Source: Melioribacteraceae bacterium (GTDB taxonomy: Bacteria > Bacteroidota > Ignavibacteria > Ignavibacteriales > Melioribacteraceae). Taken from it: a stretch of DNA of 19,390 nucleotides. The DNA lies in contig JALSTL010000038.1 in NCBI GenBank assembly GCA_026983755.1, forward strand, positions 1-19,390, in the 5' to 3' direction. The translations under genes and the position numbers were made by a program. The notes below the pieces were generated by a model. That model worked only from the letters and a program-made list of their open reading frames with translations. It was not told the origin of the DNA and did not search any database. Each line of letters starts with the position of its first letter. The first letter of the stretch is position 1. This document shows positions 1-6,875 of this stretch, in pieces.

Positions 1-187
1 CTGTATATCTATGTCCGAATTCAAAAAAAGGATATTTGAGAATATTGATTAATAGTACAAGAGGAAGAAGTTCCAAACCGTAATTTGCTCCGGCTCTGGT
101 AGATTGAATTAAATGCGAACCGCCGATGGCAGCTCCGGCAAATAATATTCCCGGACCAATTGTTTTTATTAGATTTTTATAATTCAT
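1..187 (-). CDS. NRAMP-family metal transporter, N-terminal fragment (cut by window edge)
   Basis: The minus strand from the ATG at 185-187 reads 62 residues into the window edge without a stop. The first 13 residues end in GPG, followed by a hydrophobic helix, then STRAGANYG (29-37) and KYPFFEFG (51-58). This is the TM1-TM2 layout of NRAMP/SLC11 proton-coupled divalent-metal transporters. When aligned on the leading GPG and the trailing AGA.YG, the canonical metal-binding DPGN of TM1 falls on GGSH (residues 22-25), so the usual Asp and Asn ligands are absent. The substrate therefore cannot be assumed to be Mn or Fe. There is no Shine-Dalgarno sequence before the ATG. The rest of the gene lies outside the window. 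Family membership rests on one short but characteristic segment. The cation specificity is unknown. Confidence 0.75.
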   Translation of the reverse strand, partial: MNYKNLIKTIGPGILFAGAAIGGSHLIQSTRAGANYGLELLPLVLLINILKYPFFEFGHRYT

Positions 188-526
188 TATTTCAACACTT
201 TTATTATTAAGAAAAAGTTACAACATATTTACTAATCTAAAGTGATTTTCAAATTATTAAAATAATCATTTTTATCAAATATTGGAAATTAACTTAAACC
301 CAAATTATGCATTGGAATTTAAAAATTATTTATAAACTCTATAGTATGCAAATAAGTTAAAGAAACTTTTTTATTTAGCCCTACCTAATGTTTTGCTTTG
401 GAAAAATTGCCTTTATCACAATAGTTTAGAGCTATTCTATTTTTCTATTGCAAAATTTGGGTTAAAGTGGAATTAATATTAAGTGGAAGTGAAATTTTTA
501 ATAGGAAAACGGAAAAATATGAAACA
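188..526. other. Gene-free stretch holding a MITE-like repeat
   Basis: I find no credible reading frame here. The stretch separates the divergent-looking NRAMP start from the convergent end of the T9SS protein. Positions 294-465 hold a TTAA-bounded inverted-repeat element (listed separately). A short block just downstream (508-524) is also shared with the second copy near 12.7 kb. The promoter of the NRAMP gene should lie in 188-290, but I could not pick it out. Confidence 0.6.
294..465. repeat. MITE-like / IS-relic element, copy A (172 bp, TTAA-bounded)
   Basis: The left end, TTAAACCCAAATTATGCATT (294-313), is an imperfect inverted repeat of the right end, CTATTGCAAAATTTGGGTTAA, at 445-465. 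Both ends terminate in TTAA. A subterminal block at 418-452 matches the second copy (12685-12719) at 31 of 35 positions. No transposase is encoded. Similarity to copy B continues past the right TTAA: a 17-bp block at 508-524, starting AACGGAAAA, recurs beside copy B. The unit could therefore be larger than the TTAA-to-TTAA interval. A non-autonomous transposable element or the remains of an IS is the simplest reading. The parent family is unknown. Confidence 0.6.
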
Positions 527-566
527 AATAAAAAAAATCCGCTACTAAGTAAATAATAGCGGATTT
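527..566 (-). terminator. Rho-independent terminator of the T9SS-sorted protein gene
   Basis: AAATCCGCTA (535-544) and TAGCGGATTT (557-566) form a perfect 10-bp stem with a 12-nt loop. The A-run on the plus strand to the left (about 527-537) is the U-tract of a minus-strand transcript. The stem begins 17 nt beyond the stop codon at 584, so it should end the transcript of the 584-1495 gene. Confidence 0.85.
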
Positions 567-583
567 GAAAGAGTCATTTGATA

Positions 584-1495
584 CTATTTAAGCAGTATCA
601 TTTTCTTTGTACTTTTAAAATTACCGGAAGTTAAAGTATAAAAATAAATTCCGGAAGGTAAACCGGAAGCATCAAAACTAATATTATGATTTCCGGCTGT
701 TTCATATTTTGTAACCAATGTTTTAACTTCTGTACCGATAGAATTGTAAATAGCTAGTTTGGTAAAACCGGGTTTAGCCAAAGAATAAGAAATTTTAGTA
801 GTCGGATTAAACGGGTTAGGATAGTTTTGAGCTAAATTATATTTAAATTCCATATTATTGCCGTTAACTTCCGTAACGCCATCGGGAACACCAAACATAA
901 TTTTTGAAAAATGTTTTAGATAAATATAAAGATAATCCGTTGTCGGAACAATTTCTATACCGGTAGTATCGGGATCTAAACCTTGCGATATAAACCAAGC
1001 AAGTAAATCCTCGAATTTCATGTTTAATTTTTTTAGTAAGGTTTTGACATTTTCCGCTTTAATTTTTAGGAATGCCTTTTTGTTGTTTTTAAAGTAATAA
1101 TAAGAAAAAGGATCGTGAATTCCGGTTTTGCTTCCTACAACTTTTATTGTAAGCATAAAAGCTTTTTTCAGATTAGGAAATTCCGGAGCACATTCTACAT
1201 CGGTAAGATCTATTTTAAGCGTAACATCTTCATCCAAACTACCTTCCGGCAAACCTAAAATTGCTCCTTCAAAAACATTTACATAATCTTGAAGTTTTTT
1301 ATAGGGATCCGGTAATTTCACGGAAGGAAATTCAAATTCTTTTCCTTCAAAAGCTGCACCGCTAGAAATTTCTATTTTTGTATCTTGCTCATTACAACTT
1401 GTAGGAATATAAATTCTATAGCCTATAACATGTTGAGCAGCTGTAGTTGATAAAAAAAGCACGAAAATAAAAAATGTAACTAATTTTTTTTTCAT
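584..1495 (-). CDS. Secreted protein with T9SS type A C-terminal sorting domain
   Basis: This encodes 303 residues. A Sec signal peptide (MKKKLV, a hydrophobic stretch, then TTAA; about 1-20) starts at the ATG at 1493-1495. That start is chosen because GAGGAG lies 8 nt upstream. An in-frame ATG 30 nt earlier would add residues ahead of the signal peptide. The central part (about 21-215) contains two cysteines (34 and 102) that could form a disulfide, and I recognise no domain in it. The last 80 or so residues are a Por secretion tail: YPNPFNP (225-231), then TTKISYSL, then LPSGIYFYTL, and a basic end KKMILLK. Such tails are recognised by the type IX secretion system, which moves the protein across the outer membrane and usually removes the tail. 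The gene stands alone between its own promoter and terminator. Its role outside the cell is unknown. Confidence 0.88.
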   Translation of the reverse strand: MKKKLVTFFIFVLFLSTTAAQHVIGYRIYIPTSCNEQDTKIEISSGAAFEGKEFEFPSVKLPDPYKKLQDYVNVFEGAILGLPEGSLDEDVTLKIDLTDVECAPEFPNLKKAFMLTIKVVGSKTGIHDPFSYYYFKNNKKAFLKIKAENVKTLLKKLNMKFEDLLAWFISQGLDPDTTGIEIVPTTDYLYIYLKHFSKIMFGVPDGVTEVNGNNMEFKYNLAQNYPNPFNPTTKISYSLAKPGFTKLAIYNSIGTEVKTLVTKYETAGNHNISFDASGLPSGIYFYTLTSGNFKSTKKMILLK

Positions 1496-1528
1496 AGTTT
1501 TACTCCTCAAAAAAATAATATACATTAA

Positions 1529-1557
1529 ATAATATTTAATAAGATATTAAAAGTCAA
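1529..1557 (-). promoter_or_regulatory. Sigma70-like promoter of the T9SS-sorted protein gene
   Basis: The minus strand reads TTGACT (1557-1552), 17 bp, then TATTAT (1534-1529). This is close to the textbook -35/-10 consensus with ideal spacing. The expected transcript start is near 1522, giving a leader of about 27 nt that contains GAGGAG. It differs from the TTG-N20-TAnnTTTG pattern at other genes in this window. Chance in AT-rich DNA cannot be excluded, but the position relative to the gene is right. Confidence 0.55.
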
Positions 1558-1643
1558 GCAGTTAATTTTAAAATATAAAATAAATAAAAAATTTTACTAT
1601 ATTTTATTTTAATGAAAACATTTCAAAAAAAAAGAGAAAAATA

Positions 1644-2141
1644 ATGGCACAAAAATATTCTTTTGATATTGTATCGGAAGTTGATTTTCAAGAAATAGAT
1701 AATGCACTGAATCAAGCAAAAAAAGAGATAAATCAACGTTACGATTTAAAAGATGCAAAAACCGTATTGGAATTAAATAAAAAAGAAAAAAATATTACTA
1801 TAAACTCCAAAGACAACTATTCGCTTAAAGCATCAATGGATATATTAAAATCCAAATTTATAAAAAGAAAAATTTCTCTAAAAGTATTAAAAGAAAAGGA
1901 AATTGAACCGGCTTCTGGCGGCAGAGTAAAGCAAATTATTTCATTACAAAGCGGAATATCTAAGGAAAATGCCAAAAAAATTACAAAAATGATTAAAGAA
2001 ATGAAATTAAAAGTAAATGCCCAAATAATGGATGAACAAATTCGCGTTCAAGGTTCGAAAAAAGATGATTTACAAGCCGTAATGAACAAAATTAAACAAT
2101 CCGATTTGGATTTTCCCGTTCAATTTGTTAATTATAAGTAA
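1644..2141 (+). CDS. YajQ/DUF520-family nucleotide-binding protein
   Basis: This encodes 165 residues, the usual length of the YajQ family. The N-terminus has the family hallmark YSFDIVSEVDFQEIDNALNQ (6-25), followed by RYDLKD. The C-terminal half carries the second of the two ferredoxin-like folds and ends VQGSKKDDLQAVM...DFPVQFVNYK, again typical. Members are small cytoplasmic proteins that bind nucleic acid or nucleotides. Some proteobacterial homologues bind cyclic di-GMP and affect transcription, but that cannot be read from this sequence. The start ATG is preceded only by a weak purine run. The gene is divergent from the secreted protein gene, sharing about 150 bp of intergenic DNA. Family assignment is firm, physiological role is not. 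Confidence 0.92.
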   Translation: MAQKYSFDIVSEVDFQEIDNALNQAKKEINQRYDLKDAKTVLELNKKEKNITINSKDNYSLKASMDILKSKFIKRKISLKVLKEKEIEPASGGRVKQIISLQSGISKENAKKITKMIKEMKLKVNAQIMDEQIRVQGSKKDDLQAVMNKIKQSDLDFPVQFVNYK

Positions 2142-2290
2142 ATAAATAGCAGAATATTTTTTTATTTTCCATTTTGATTCATAAAATATGTCTCAATTAT
2201 TTACTTTCATGATTCACATCACAGCATTGCCATTTTATTGCAGTTAATTAGTATTAACAATTTAAGAAAATTAACAAAACGGAATAAAAA

Positions 2291-2578
2291 ATGGTAAACG
2301 CAATAGCTTTAACATTAGAAAAAGAAAAATTTGGAAACGGCAGAAAAAAAAATAATCAAAAATCTTTTTTGAAAGATGTAAAAAAAATAGCTAGTGAAAG
2401 TTTCTTTTTCTTTTCTTTCTTTTTAATTCTTGTCTCTGCATTACAATTGCTTCCGGTAGCTTCCGGTTTAATTAAAGATATGAATATAGGAATAAATGAG
2501 GTTGTAGTAAGTTTTGTAGGTTTTGTTAATGTTTTCTTTTTTCAATTGTACAATAAAAAATTAAAAGCTAAAAAGTAA
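2291..2578 (+). CDS. Small orphan membrane protein
   Basis: This encodes 95 residues that I do not recognise. A lysine- and asparagine-rich N-terminal 35 residues is followed by a phenylalanine-rich helix (about 38-60, FFFFSFFLILV then LQLLPVASGLI) and a second hydrophobic helix (about 70-88), with a basic end KKLKAKK. Two membrane spans with both ends inside would fit the positive-inside rule. It lies 149 bp after the YajQ-family gene in the same direction, but no sequence feature links them. The coding frame is uninterrupted and the start is preceded by a GGAA-containing purine stretch. It is probably real, with no function assignable. Confidence 0.55.
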   Translation: MVNAIALTLEKEKFGNGRKKNNQKSFLKDVKKIASESFFFFSFFLILVSALQLLPVASGLIKDMNIGINEVVVSFVGFVNVFFFQLYNKKLKAKK

Positions 2579-2676
2579 AGTTTTTAGAAAAATTTTTTTG
2601 AATAAAATATTCCACATTAGTTCCTTCCGGAATTTATCAAATAAAATTGACCACCAACACAAAAATAAATATAATT

Positions 2677-2714
2677 AAAAAAGGGCTTTGAACGGAAAAT
2701 GTTCAAAACCCTTT
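2677..2714 (-). terminator. Terminator downstream of tRNA-Thr
   Basis: On the minus strand, GAAAGGGTTTTGAAC and GTTCAAAGCCCTTT pair as a stem of about 14 bp (2680-2693 with 2701-2714) with one G-U pair, followed by a U-rich run read from 2682 downwards. It starts a few nucleotides after the tRNA 3' end, as expected for a single-tRNA transcript. Confidence 0.85.
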
Positions 2715-2717
2715 CAG

Positions 2718-2790
2718 AGCTGATGGACGGACTCGAACCGCCGACCGGCTGATTACAAATCAGCTGCTCTACCAACTGAGCTACATCAGC
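2718..2790 (-). tRNA. tRNA-Thr (anticodon TGT)
   Basis: The minus strand folds as a complete 73-nt cloverleaf. The acceptor is GCTGATG/CATCAGC with discriminator T. The D arm is GCTC/GAGC. The anticodon stem is GCTGA/TCAGC around the loop TTTGTAA, giving anticodon TGT (reads ACA). The T arm is GGCGG/CCGTC around TTCGAGT. The 3' CCA is not encoded. An open frame across 2617-2835 is an artefact of the tRNA. Confidence 0.95.
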
Positions 2791-2804
2791 ATTTTTAAGA
2801 AACG

Positions 2805-2835
2805 TAAATTTAATGTTTTTTATATTTCTTTGCAA
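2805..2835 (-). promoter_or_regulatory. Bacteroidota-type promoter of tRNA-Thr
   Basis: The minus strand reads TTG (2835-2833), exactly 20 nt, then TAAATTTA (2812-2805). This is one base off the -7 consensus TAnnTTTG. The tRNA begins 14 nt further on. The same geometry precedes tRNA-Pro and greA in this window, which is the main reason to believe it. Confidence 0.55.
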
Positions 2836-2877
2836 TATGTTAAATTGCTTTTTGTAATTAAAAAAACTTTCTTTTTT

Positions 2878-3645
2878 ATGATTTCAAAAACAAAAATTAA
2901 ATATTATGCTTTGTTGAAAAAAAAGAAATTTAGAAAATCGGAAAAAAAATTTCTGGTTGAAGGAAAAAGATTAATAGATGAAGGCTTAAAAAGTAGTTTT
3001 AAGTGCGATAGAATTTTTATTACCGAGGCTTTTAATAAAACGGAAAAGAATTTTGTTTCTAAAATTTCAAAGCAAAAAATTCCTATATCCATAATTCCTT
3101 TATACAATTTGTTAAAATTATGCTCAACTAAAAGTCCGCAAGAAATTGTTGCGGTATTCAACATAAAACCAAACAATAATAAGTTGGTAAAAAGCAAACA
3201 TATAATTGCTTTGGAAAATATTTCCGATCCCGGTAATGTCGGAACAATTTTACGCACTTGCGATTGGTTTGGGATAAAGAATGTTCTTTTAAGTAAAACA
3301 TGTGCGGAAATTTATAATCCTAAAGTTTTAAGAGCAAGTATGGGTGCAGTTTTCAATATTAATATAATAAATGATATTAACTTGATAGAAGAATTAAAAT
3401 TACTAAAAAACAAAGGTTATCAAATATTTTTTACCGATACCACCGGAGAAAATTATAAAAAGTTTTTTTGGAACAATAAATCTGTAATAACTTTCAGTAA
3501 CGAAGCCAACGGTCCAACGGAAGAATTAAAAACTTTATGCAATAACGGTTTAACAATTCCTAAAAAAGGGAAAATTGAGTCGTTGAATGTTGCCGCAGCT
3601 GCTTCAATAATTATTGCTGAATTAGAATTAAAACATTTTTCTTAA
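2878..3645 (+). CDS. SpoU/TrmH-family RNA 2'-O-methyltransferase
   Basis: This encodes 255 residues from the ATG at 2878. An earlier in-frame ATG at 2830 would add 16 hydrophobic residues not expected in the family, and MISKTKIKYYALLKKKKFR is the usual family beginning. An N-terminal substrate-binding region (about 1-95, with KFLVEGKRLI) precedes the SPOUT catalytic domain. Motif 1 is DPGNVGTILRT (117-127), motif 2 is SNEANGP (207-213), and motif 3 is IPKKGKIESLNVAAAAS (227-243). These form the trefoil knot that binds S-adenosylmethionine and methylates a ribose 2'-OH in tRNA or rRNA. The target nucleotide cannot be deduced. The gene is divergent from tRNA-Thr. Its stop overlaps that of the convergent DinB-like gene by 4 nt. 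Confidence 0.9.
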   Translation: MISKTKIKYYALLKKKKFRKSEKKFLVEGKRLIDEGLKSSFKCDRIFITEAFNKTEKNFVSKISKQKIPISIIPLYNLLKLCSTKSPQEIVAVFNIKPNNNKLVKSKHIIALENISDPGNVGTILRTCDWFGIKNVLLSKTCAEIYNPKVLRASMGAVFNINIINDINLIEELKLLKNKGYQIFFTDTTGENYKKFFWNNKSVITFSNEANGPTEELKTLCNNGLTIPKKGKIESLNVAAAASIIIAELELKHFS

Positions 3646-4097
3646 TTAAGGAAATCCGTATAACCACTTCTTATAGGTTCAAATTTTAATAGTTTTAATT
3701 TAAAATTTAATTGTCCTCTATGATATGCGGAATGAATTAGAACATTTTGTATTATATCCGTCTGCAAATTATTACACTCTTTGCCTTCGTTGTTACGGTA
3801 AGTACACATTTTAGAAGAAAATTTTTTTGTATTTTCTCTTTTAATAAATTTTTGCCAATTTAAAAAATTATTTTTTGATAAAACTTCAATTTCCTGAATG
3901 GAAAATATTTCCCACGTATCAATTAAATAATTAGTACTATTTTTTAATCTTTCCAACCAGAGCTCTTCAACCGAAATAATATGGCTAAGTATTTTCAATA
4001 ACAATTCGTTTTCAATATTATTTTTTTTTATGAATTCAATAAATTTAACATTTGCCCAATTATTAAATGTAAATTGTTTTTGAAAATAGTTTTTCAT
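3642..4097 (-). CDS. DinB/YfiT-like four-helix-bundle protein
   Basis: This encodes 151 residues, typical for the DinB superfamily. Metal-binding histidines are recognisable: H39 in the helix segment ILSHIISVEELWLERL, and H122 with H126 in HSAYHRGQ, the characteristic HxxxH of the last bundle helix. Together these form the three-His site seen in DinB-fold proteins. Members include thiol transferases such as bacillithiol or mycothiol S-transferases and many uncharacterised proteins. Nothing here indicates a particular thiol. No Shine-Dalgarno sequence precedes the ATG. It is convergent with the SpoU methyltransferase gene and lies only 15 nt downstream of the stop-codon end of the outer-membrane barrel gene's transcript direction, so those two minus-strand genes could share a transcript. 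Confidence 0.82.
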   Translation of the reverse strand: MKNYFQKQFTFNNWANVKFIEFIKKNNIENELLLKILSHIISVEELWLERLKNSTNYLIDTWEIFSIQEIEVLSKNNFLNWQKFIKRENTKKFSSKMCTYRNNEGKECNNLQTDIIQNVLIHSAYHRGQLNFKLKLLKFEPIRSGYTDFLN

Positions 4098-4112
4098 TAA
4101 GAATACTACAAA

Positions 4113-6170
4113 TTAGTTAATAAAATCCCAAGCAATACCGATTTTTATACTGCGTTGCCTCATTGGATAAAAAGGCACAATGTAATAATTGTTATCCAAT
4201 ATGTTTTCAACAGTAAAATAAAAAGTAGCACGTTTTCTAATTCTTGCCGAAAGAAAAAAATCTAATCGGTTTATATTATTTTTTACCACGGGAATGGTAA
4301 AATGTTGAGCTGTATTTCCTACAAGAAAACCATTTGAACCTCTGAACTGTTGAAAATCGTATATCCGGTAACCTTGGTTTGCCGAAACATAATTAAAAGT
4401 TTTTCCGTAATAGAAGGTAAAACCTGTTTTCAAATCCAAATTGTTGTTATATAGATTATCATTGAAATATATTCCCGTTGTAAAAGTTAAATTTGGAGAA
4501 GAAGGAATATCAAATGTTGTCGGAATAAAATAATAATTTAAGTTTAAAGTATAAAGAAATTTACCGATTTTATTTTCAGACAGAATATTAATACCTTGAC
4601 TAATAATGTTTGTTAAAAAAGGATAAATTATTTTACTGAATTTTGTTTTTATATTTTTTGAATTAAAAACCGGTACCGGTACGTTTTTTCTTTTAACCAA
4701 ATAATAAGCCAAACTTGTGTTGAAATATTTATTGGAAAATTTTGTTGAAGCAAATAATGTTATAATATTCTGCTTGCTTTCGGGTTTAAATGTTAGCAAT
4801 AAACGTTCATTCAATGAATAAGGTTTTACGAAATTTGAAATGCCCAAAAAGAACTTAAAATTATTTTTTAAGTTTATAGAAAAATCAAAACCGAAACCAT
4901 TGAAATACTTTTTATTATAATTTAAAATTTTTCCGTAAACCGATGGAATTATTAAACTATCTTTAATATTATAATTTGCTAATAAAGAAATACTGTAATC
5001 GTAATTATTATCATTAAAATTCAAATAATCAATATTATAATGATTGTATTCGTAACAAGCTTTAAATGAAGTATAAAAATTATTTAATTGAACAGTATGT
5101 TCCAATTTGGCAAAAACCTCGGAATAAAAATTATTGTTAATAATTCTTGAACTGTCTTGAAACGGTTTATCTATATTTTGTTTAAATATGTCAAGTGAAT
5201 TTTCGTAACCTATATTTAAATTTGTGGAATTATTATTAAAACTATTCCCGTAAAAATTTAAGTCAACCTTATGAAATGATGTGTTGCTGTATCTTTTATA
5301 GAAGTTAACAACCGCTAAGGTTCTGTTATACAATGTTTCACTTAAGTTGTTTAACGATTCCGGATTAATACCGCCATACAAACCGGTTTCGGATTTAATA
5401 TAGTTGTAATTTAATTTAGCAGCAAAATTATCTGAAAAGTTGTAAATGGTTTTGAAGCTTGTTTTCCATGCTCCAAAAGAAGAGTTTGCAAAACCGCTAT
5501 CGACGGCAATATTGGTAACTCTGAATGACAAACCTACACGAGGAAGAACTTTGGTACTAAACATTGCATCAATATAACCTTCGCGCGGCGCTTGATAGTA
5601 ACGTATTCGTGATATAGGTTTGGTTTTAAATGAATCGCTTTCGGTTATTTGCAAAGTAACCGGATTATTAAATTGATTGAATAAAAAACCTTTCGACAAA
5701 GGTAAAAGTGAAATATTTTTTATGCTTTCCGTTTGTATTAAGTTAAGGTTAAAACTATTTTCCCATTTATTATTGTATGAAGAACCGTCTGAAATTAACG
5801 ATGTATTGCCATAACCTAAACCGTAAAAGAAATATTCGTTCGGCTGACCCGTGTAGCCTAAGTTAAATAAGTACGAAAAAGGGAAGTGCAAAAATAGATC
5901 ACCGGTATATCTGTAATCGGTTTTATCAATTTCCTTTTTATTAAAATTAAAATAACTTGAAAAGTTGTTCTGAATAATATTTAATTTAATAAAACGATAT
6001 TTTTTTTTGATTTTTAAAATAGTTGAATCCGATTCAACGGTGTCGGTTTTACTGAAACCAATATAATTATTTATTGAGGGTAAAGATTGAGAATCAAGCA
6101 TGGAAGCGGCAGCACGGGACTCCGCCGGTATATAATATAGAAGCAATAAAGCCAAATATAAATTAAGCAA
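4113..6170 (-). CDS. Outer-membrane beta-barrel, TonB-dependent-receptor-like with reduced plug
   Basis: This encodes 685 residues. The C-terminus, ENILDNNYYIVPFYPMRQRS then IKIGIAWDFIN, is the classic last-strand signature of TonB-dependent receptors. Long runs of alternating aromatic and polar residues rich in N, Y, F and S fill the rest, as in 22-strand barrels. Around residues 70-120, the segment with LGYTGQPNEYFFYGLGYG and then SDG resembles a shortened plug domain. A full plug with carboxypeptidase-like domain and TonB box is not evident. Translation appears to begin at a TTG (6170), because an in-frame stop lies 12 nt upstream (TAA at 6183-6185) and a GGGA precedes it. The next ATG (residue 24) would remove the hydrophobic leader LNLYLALLLLYYIP. 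That leader lacks the usual positive charges, so the exact start is uncertain. The transported substrate is unknown. Confidence 0.72.
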   Translation of the reverse strand: MLNLYLALLLLYYIPAESRAAASMLDSQSLPSINNYIGFSKTDTVESDSTILKIKKKYRFIKLNIIQNNFSSYFNFNKKEIDKTDYRYTGDLFLHFPFSYLFNLGYTGQPNEYFFYGLGYGNTSLISDGSSYNNKWENSFNLNLIQTESIKNISLLPLSKGFLFNQFNNPVTLQITESDSFKTKPISRIRYYQAPREGYIDAMFSTKVLPRVGLSFRVTNIAVDSGFANSSFGAWKTSFKTIYNFSDNFAAKLNYNYIKSETGLYGGINPESLNNLSETLYNRTLAVVNFYKRYSNTSFHKVDLNFYGNSFNNNSTNLNIGYENSLDIFKQNIDKPFQDSSRIINNNFYSEVFAKLEHTVQLNNFYTSFKACYEYNHYNIDYLNFNDNNYDYSISLLANYNIKDSLIIPSVYGKILNYNKKYFNGFGFDFSINLKNNFKFFLGISNFVKPYSLNERLLLTFKPESKQNIITLFASTKFSNKYFNTSLAYYLVKRKNVPVPVFNSKNIKTKFSKIIYPFLTNIISQGINILSENKIGKFLYTLNLNYYFIPTTFDIPSSPNLTFTTGIYFNDNLYNNNLDLKTGFTFYYGKTFNYVSANQGYRIYDFQQFRGSNGFLVGNTAQHFTIPVVKNNINRLDFFLSARIRKRATFYFTVENILDNNYYIVPFYPMRQRSIKIGIAWDFIN

Positions 6171-6421
6171 ATGTATTTCCCGTTAATTGATTTAGAATTA
6201 AAAATAATAAAAATACCAAAATAGAAAATATGTAACAACGTGAAAAGTATTGATAATATTGACGTAAAAATACTTTAAAATTTAATTATATAGCTGAAGT
6301 TAAGTAAAATAAAGCTTATTGTTGATTTTTTTTGAAAAAAAACAAAAAAAATATTTTTTTTTAATATAAAAATAATTATTTTTTGAATGCATTCATTTAC
6401 TAACAATATAAAGGAAAAAAA

Positions 6422-6850
6422 ATGGCAAAAGCAAAAAAGAAAACCGCTGCTAAAAAGTCAGTAAAAAGAGTAGCTAAAAAAGCTGCTCCTAAAAAAGCAG
6501 TTAAAAAAGCTGTAAAGAAAACCGCTTCGAGCAAGAAAACAAAAAAAGCAGTTAAAAAAGTTTCGGCTAAACAACCTATGACCAAAGCCGCAATTGTAGA
6601 TCATTTATCAGGTAAGTTAGGTGTTACAAAAAAAACAGCTAATGAATTTTTAAATGAACTTAATCAATTGGTTTACAAAAATGCAAAAAAAACTCTTACA
6701 CTTCCCGGTCTAGGTAAATTTTATACTCAAAGATATAAAAAGAGAAACGGTAGAAATCCTTCAACCGGCAAAAAGATGGTTATTCCTGCAAAAACTAAAG
6801 TTAGATTTAAAGTTAGCAAAACATTGCAAGATGCAGTATATCCGTCTTAA
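6422..6850 (+). CDS. HU-family DNA-binding protein with histone-H1-like lysine tail
   Basis: This encodes 142 residues against about 90 for ordinary HU. Residues 1-50 are a low-complexity tail of Lys, Ala, Val and Thr (22 lysines in 50 residues, repeated KKAVKK units), resembling eukaryotic H1 C-terminal tails and bacterial H1-like proteins. From about residue 52 a normal HU/IHF domain follows: MTKAAIVDHLSGKLGVTKK, then LPGLGKF, then the DNA-intercalating arm GRNPSTGKKMVIPAKTKVRF (110-129). It should be an abundant nucleoid protein that bends DNA, with the tail adding sequence-independent binding. The ATG is preceded by AAGGAAAAAAA, a usable ribosome site. A strong terminator follows, so the gene is probably monocistronic. 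A 61-residue frame on the opposite strand is a shadow of the repetitive tail. Confidence 0.93.
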   Translation: MAKAKKKTAAKKSVKRVAKKAAPKKAVKKAVKKTASSKKTKKAVKKVSAKQPMTKAAIVDHLSGKLGVTKKTANEFLNELNQLVYKNAKKTLTLPGLGKFYTQRYKKRNGRNPSTGKKMVIPAKTKVRFKVSKTLQDAVYPS

Positions 6851-6875
6851 AATTAAAGCGGTAATTTTTATGCTT

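Noticed and set aside
421..452. TTTAGAGCTATTCTATTTTT resembles the start of Streptococcus type II CRISPR repeats
   Set aside because: It occurs once here and once (diverged) at 12.69 kb, with no array, spacers or cas genes, and both copies sit at the same place inside the repeat element. In AT-rich DNA this is best taken as chance.
2617..2835. Open frame containing DVAQLVEQLICNQPVGGSSP on the minus strand
   Set aside because: It is the well-known spurious translation of a tRNA gene. The sequence folds as tRNA-Thr with promoter and terminator.
2830..2877. Longer start for the SpoU methyltransferase
   Set aside because: The 16 extra residues are hydrophobic and overlap the divergent tRNA-Thr promoter. 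The family begins at the methionine at 2878.
6400..6585. 61-residue hydrophobic frame opposite the HU tail
   Set aside because: It is the complement of the Lys/Ala repeat, which automatically reads as Phe/Leu/Ala. It is not a membrane protein.
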